From: Elusimicrobiota bacterium
Lineage (GTDB): Bacteria; Elusimicrobiota; Elusimicrobia; JACQPE01
Assembly (NCBI GenBank): GCA_016205025.1
Contig: JACQJO010000019.1
Coordinates: 1-64,000 of the forward strand
Length of the DNA: 64,000 bases
Direction: 5' to 3'
Shown here: positions 62,122-64,000 of the stretch, one piece after another
How the letters are laid out: each line of letters opens with the position of its first letter
Numbering within the stretch: position 1 is the stretch's first letter
The notes under the pieces: generated by a model
Databases searched by the model: none
Seen by the model: only the letters and a program-made list of their open reading frames with translations
Told to the model about the DNA's origin: nothing
Position numbers and translations under genes: made by a program

Positions 62122-63462
62122 GTTGCCTTGCAGAAAATCAGTTAATTGATCCATCATGGCCGGCGTTGTTTTTTCGGTGGTCGCGATTAAAATCGTGTTG
62201 GGCAGTTCCGAAAAGTCGCGGCTTAAGGGGTAACCCGGAATGATCCCGGCCGCAGCCTCGGCCACTTCCAGGCGTTCCGCCGTGATCTGGGTTTCAAAGG
62301 GAAATTCCTGGAAAAATTCACCGTGCTCGAAGAGGGGCCGGCCGGCCTTGCCCTTAAGCGCAACCAGCCGGTCTAAGAGTTCGTGCGCGCGCGAGAAAGT
62401 CAGCTCCGCCGCTTCCTTTAAGCCTTTGGGGCCCAAGAGCGATAGATAAATCGTGGCGGCCAGGGCGCAGAGGGATTGATTGGTGCAGATGTTGGAGGTC
62501 GCCTTCTCGCGCCGGATATGCTGTTCGCGGGTTTGAAGGGTCAAGGTGTAGCTGGTTTTGCCTTCGGCGTCTACGGTTTTGCCGCAGATTCTGCCCGGCA
62601 TTTTGCGCATGTAAAGGTTTTTGGCGGCCATGAGCCCAAGATTGGGCCCGCCGTAGTTGACCGCAAGCCCCAGGGGCTGCCCTTCCGCCACCGCGATGTC
62701 CGCGTTGTATTCGCCGGGCGGCCGCAGAATTCCAAGAGTAATCGGATTATTCACCAGCGCTATGAACAAGGCCTTGGTTTTTTGCCGGATTTCGGCCAAG
62801 GCGTCCACGTCTTCCAGGACGCCGAAAAAGTTGGGCTGGCCGGCCACAAAGCCGAAAGCCTCGGGGTCGTTGAGCGCGTTTTCTAAAAATGCCAAGTCGA
62901 GCTTGCCGGTTTTACGGTCATAGGGAACTTCGGTAATGTGAACGCCCAAGTTGACTGTGTAGGTGGCCAGAGTTGATTTGTAGTGAGGGTGCAGGGCGCG
63001 CGGGATCAGGAGCTTTTTGGCCGCCAGGCCGAGCTCTTCTTGGTGCCAACGCCTGCTCATGATCACCGCCTCGGCCAGGGCGGTGGCGCCCTCGTAAAGC
63101 GAGGCGTTGGTGGCTTCCATGGCGAAGAGTTCAGTCATCATGGTTTGAAATTCAAACAGGGCCAGAAGGGTTCCCTGGCTAGCTTCCGCTTGATAGGGAG
63201 TGTAAGCGGTTAAGAATTCGCCGCGTTTGGCCAGTTCCCAGACGGTTTGAGGGACAAAGTGATCATAAGCGCCGGCTCCGAGGAAGCTGGTGACCGGAGG
63301 GTTTTTGGCGGCCAGGCTTTCCACGTATTCGGTTAGTTCCAGCTCGGTTTTCCCTTCGGGGATATTGATCTGGGGAAATAGAAGTTCCTTGGGAATGGGC
63401 GGCAGGAGTTCCTCGAAGTTTTTAATCCCTATTTTTTGAAGTAATTTTTCTTCTTTGTTCAT
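62074..63462 (-). CDS. gcvPA: glycine dehydrogenase (decarboxylating) subunit 1
   Basis: N-terminal half of the split P-protein, 462 aa. Typical parts are SFLGAGAYDHFVPQTVWEL, TAYTPYQAEASQGTLLALFE, NASLYEGATALAEAV, and RREKATSNICTNQSLCALAA. The last 15 residues are encoded by a palindromic interspersed repeat that also supplies the stop, so the natural C-terminus probably lay near FLQG. ATG 63462. gcvPB follows 51 bases on. Confidence 0.95.
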   Translation of the reverse strand: MNKEEKLLQKIGIKNFEELLPPIPKELLFPQINIPEGKTELELTEYVESLAAKNPPVTSFLGAGAYDHFVPQTVWELAKRGEFLTAYTPYQAEASQGTLLALFEFQTMMTELFAMEATNASLYEGATALAEAVIMSRRWHQEELGLAAKKLLIPRALHPHYKSTLATYTVNLGVHITEVPYDRKTGKLDLAFLENALNDPEAFGFVAGQPNFFGVLEDVDALAEIRQKTKALFIALVNNPITLGILRPPGEYNADIAVAEGQPLGLAVNYGGPNLGLMAAKNLYMRKMPGRICGKTVDAEGKTSYTLTLQTREQHIRREKATSNICTNQSLCALAATIYLSLLGPKGLKEAAELTFSRAHELLDRLVALKGKAGRPLFEHGEFFQEFPFETQITAERLEVAEAAAGIIPGYPLSRDFSELPNTILIATTEKTTPAMMDQLTDFLQGNVIASEAKQSHKRGPF

Positions 63463-63471
63463 TTTTTGACC

Positions 63472-63527
63472 CCCTCACCCGGCCTTCGGCCTCCCTCTCC
63501 CTCGAGGGGAGAGGGGTGGGGTGAGGG
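63472..63527. repeat. CCCTCACCC...GGGTGAGGG palindromic repeat
   Basis: A 56-base imperfect palindrome with outer arms CCCTCACCC and GGGGTGAGGG, inner hairpins GGCCTTCGGCC and CCCTCTCCCTCGAGGGGAGA. It occupies almost all of the space between gcvH and gcvPA. Elements of this look are common REP-type repeats in bacteria. Confidence 0.85.
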
Positions 63528-63529
63528 TG

Positions 63530-63925
63530 TTAATGCCCCCCATTGGTTGTTATTTTATTGTATTGGTCTTCGGTAAGTAAATTATTCGCTTCCGCCGGAT
63601 TTTTTATTTCGATTTGAAACAGCCAGCCTTGGTCATAAGGGTCTTTGTGCACAAGGGTGACGTCCTGCGCCACTTTTTCATTGACCGCCACGACGCGGCC
63701 CGAAACCGGAGCGTAAATTTCAAACGCAGCCTTGACTGATTCGATCATGCCGGCTTGCCCGCCTTGCGTCAACTCCTTGCCCACCTTGGGAAGTTCCAGA
63801 TACACGATGTCCCGGATCTCTTTTTGCGCGAAATCCGTGATCCCGACCGTTCCCCGGTTGCCATCCAACCGAAGCCATTCGTGTGATTTGGCGTACTTTA
63901 AAGTTTTGGTGTCCGTCATATTCAT
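63530..63925 (-). CDS. gcvH: glycine cleavage system H protein
   Basis: Lipoyl carrier of the glycine cleavage system, 131 aa. The lipoylated Lys65 is in MIESVKAAFEIYAPVSG; SHEWLRL and VGITDFAQ at the N-terminus and DPYDQGWLFQIEI near the C-terminus are standard. ATG 63925 overlaps the gcvT stop as ATGA; ATG 63919 has better spacing to GGGG and is an alternative. Lipoylation may be done by the ligase-like protein encoded at 40012. Confidence 0.97.
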   Translation of the reverse strand: MNMTDTKTLKYAKSHEWLRLDGNRGTVGITDFAQKEIRDIVYLELPKVGKELTQGGQAGMIESVKAAFEIYAPVSGRVVAVNEKVAQDVTLVHKDPYDQGWLFQIEIKNPAEANNLLTEDQYNKITTNGGH

Positions 63926-64000
63926 CCCCTTTTATAAAAAGGAAGTTTGATTTTCTGGGCGCCGAGCGCTCGCCCGCCGGCCTCCAGAACGAAATCGTTA
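63922..64000 (-). CDS. gcvT: aminomethyltransferase (T protein), C-terminal end only
   Basis: The last 25 codons of a gene entering from beyond the right edge: the frame reads NDFVLEAGGRALGAQKIKLP then FYKRG and a TGA that overlaps the gcvH start. The LPFYKR ending is typical of GcvT, and T-H-PA-PB is a common operon order. Partial; assignment rests on this short tail and context. Confidence 0.75.
   Translation of the reverse strand, partial: NDFVLEAGGRALGAQKIKLPFYKRG

Noticed and set aside
63472-63527. Rho-independent terminator between gcvH and gcvPA
   Set aside because: The palindrome is followed by no T-run on the minus strand and lies inside an evident operon; it matches a REP-type repeat better.

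Overview
The window is about 64 kb of gene-dense chromosome from a Gram-negative-type bacterium. The evidence for an outer envelope is a lipoprotein signal, beta-barrel-like proteins, a membrane-bound lytic transglycosylase, a PorV/PorQ-type barrel and a large exported kelch/FN3 protein with an FlgD-like C-terminal domain. That mix, the many palindromic interspersed repeats and the frequent GTG/TTG starts would suit an Elusimicrobiota-like or other uncultured candidate-phylum genome. This is an inference; no rRNA or other marker gene lies in the window. I found no tRNA, rRNA, CRISPR array, phage gene or transposase.

Layout. (1) 106-4814, minus strand: M14 carboxypeptidase, lipoprotein MsrB, EndoQ-type PHP nuclease and a UvrD-like helicase in one tight run. 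(2) 4861-15832: a myo-inositol catabolic locus: iolA/mmsA (plus strand), iolB-iolD-(mltB)-iolC-iolE (minus strand), then a class II aldolase and a phosphofructokinase (plus strand). No iolG or transporter is seen. (3) 15838-19340: an outer-membrane-like protein, a 480-base gene-free stretch and an AT-richer type II restriction-modification pair. (4) 19337-24050: divergent threonine dehydratase and acetolactate-synthase-like genes, an oligopeptide-type binding protein and a cupin. (5) 24103-33025: nine consecutive two-component genes, including two response regulators with the unusual order MerR/excisionase-type HTH followed by receiver. (6) 33079-39816: a surface/export module (kelch/FN3 protein, PorV-like barrel with TPRs, coiled-coil/HEAT protein). 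(7) 40012-47226: lipoate ligase-like gene, a promoter-plus-palindrome in front of an Lrp-domain gene and sdhCDA-pduO-sdhB, then an amidase and murI. (8) 47233-51789: exported unknown, hicBA-queC-queE in overlapping frames, a methyltransferase and a sugar-phosphate transferase. (9) 51856-57645: leucine/ketone-body type acyl-CoA catabolism (two thiolases, methylcrotonyl-CoA carboxylase beta, methylglutaconyl-CoA hydratase, HMG-CoA lyase). (10) 57680-60599: two adjacent paralogous exported membrane proteins of unknown family, one with a zinc-metallopeptidase motif; this is the best candidate for something undescribed. (11) 60568-64000: glycine cleavage operon gcvT(partial)-gcvH-gcvPA-gcvPB on the minus strand.

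How it fits together. Central metabolism dominates: inositol to malonate semialdehyde to acetyl-CoA, leucine to acetyl-CoA plus acetoacetate, succinate oxidation, and glycine oxidation with lipoylation. A cobalamin adenosyltransferase inside the sdh operon hints at a B12-dependent methylmalonyl-CoA route feeding succinate.

A second theme is repeats. At least six families of short palindromic or heptameric repeats occur. Several have been drafted into coding sequence: the stop codon of the helicase, the signal peptides of two neighbouring exported proteins, the C-terminal tail of GcvPA, and internal insertions in MurI and the carboxylase.
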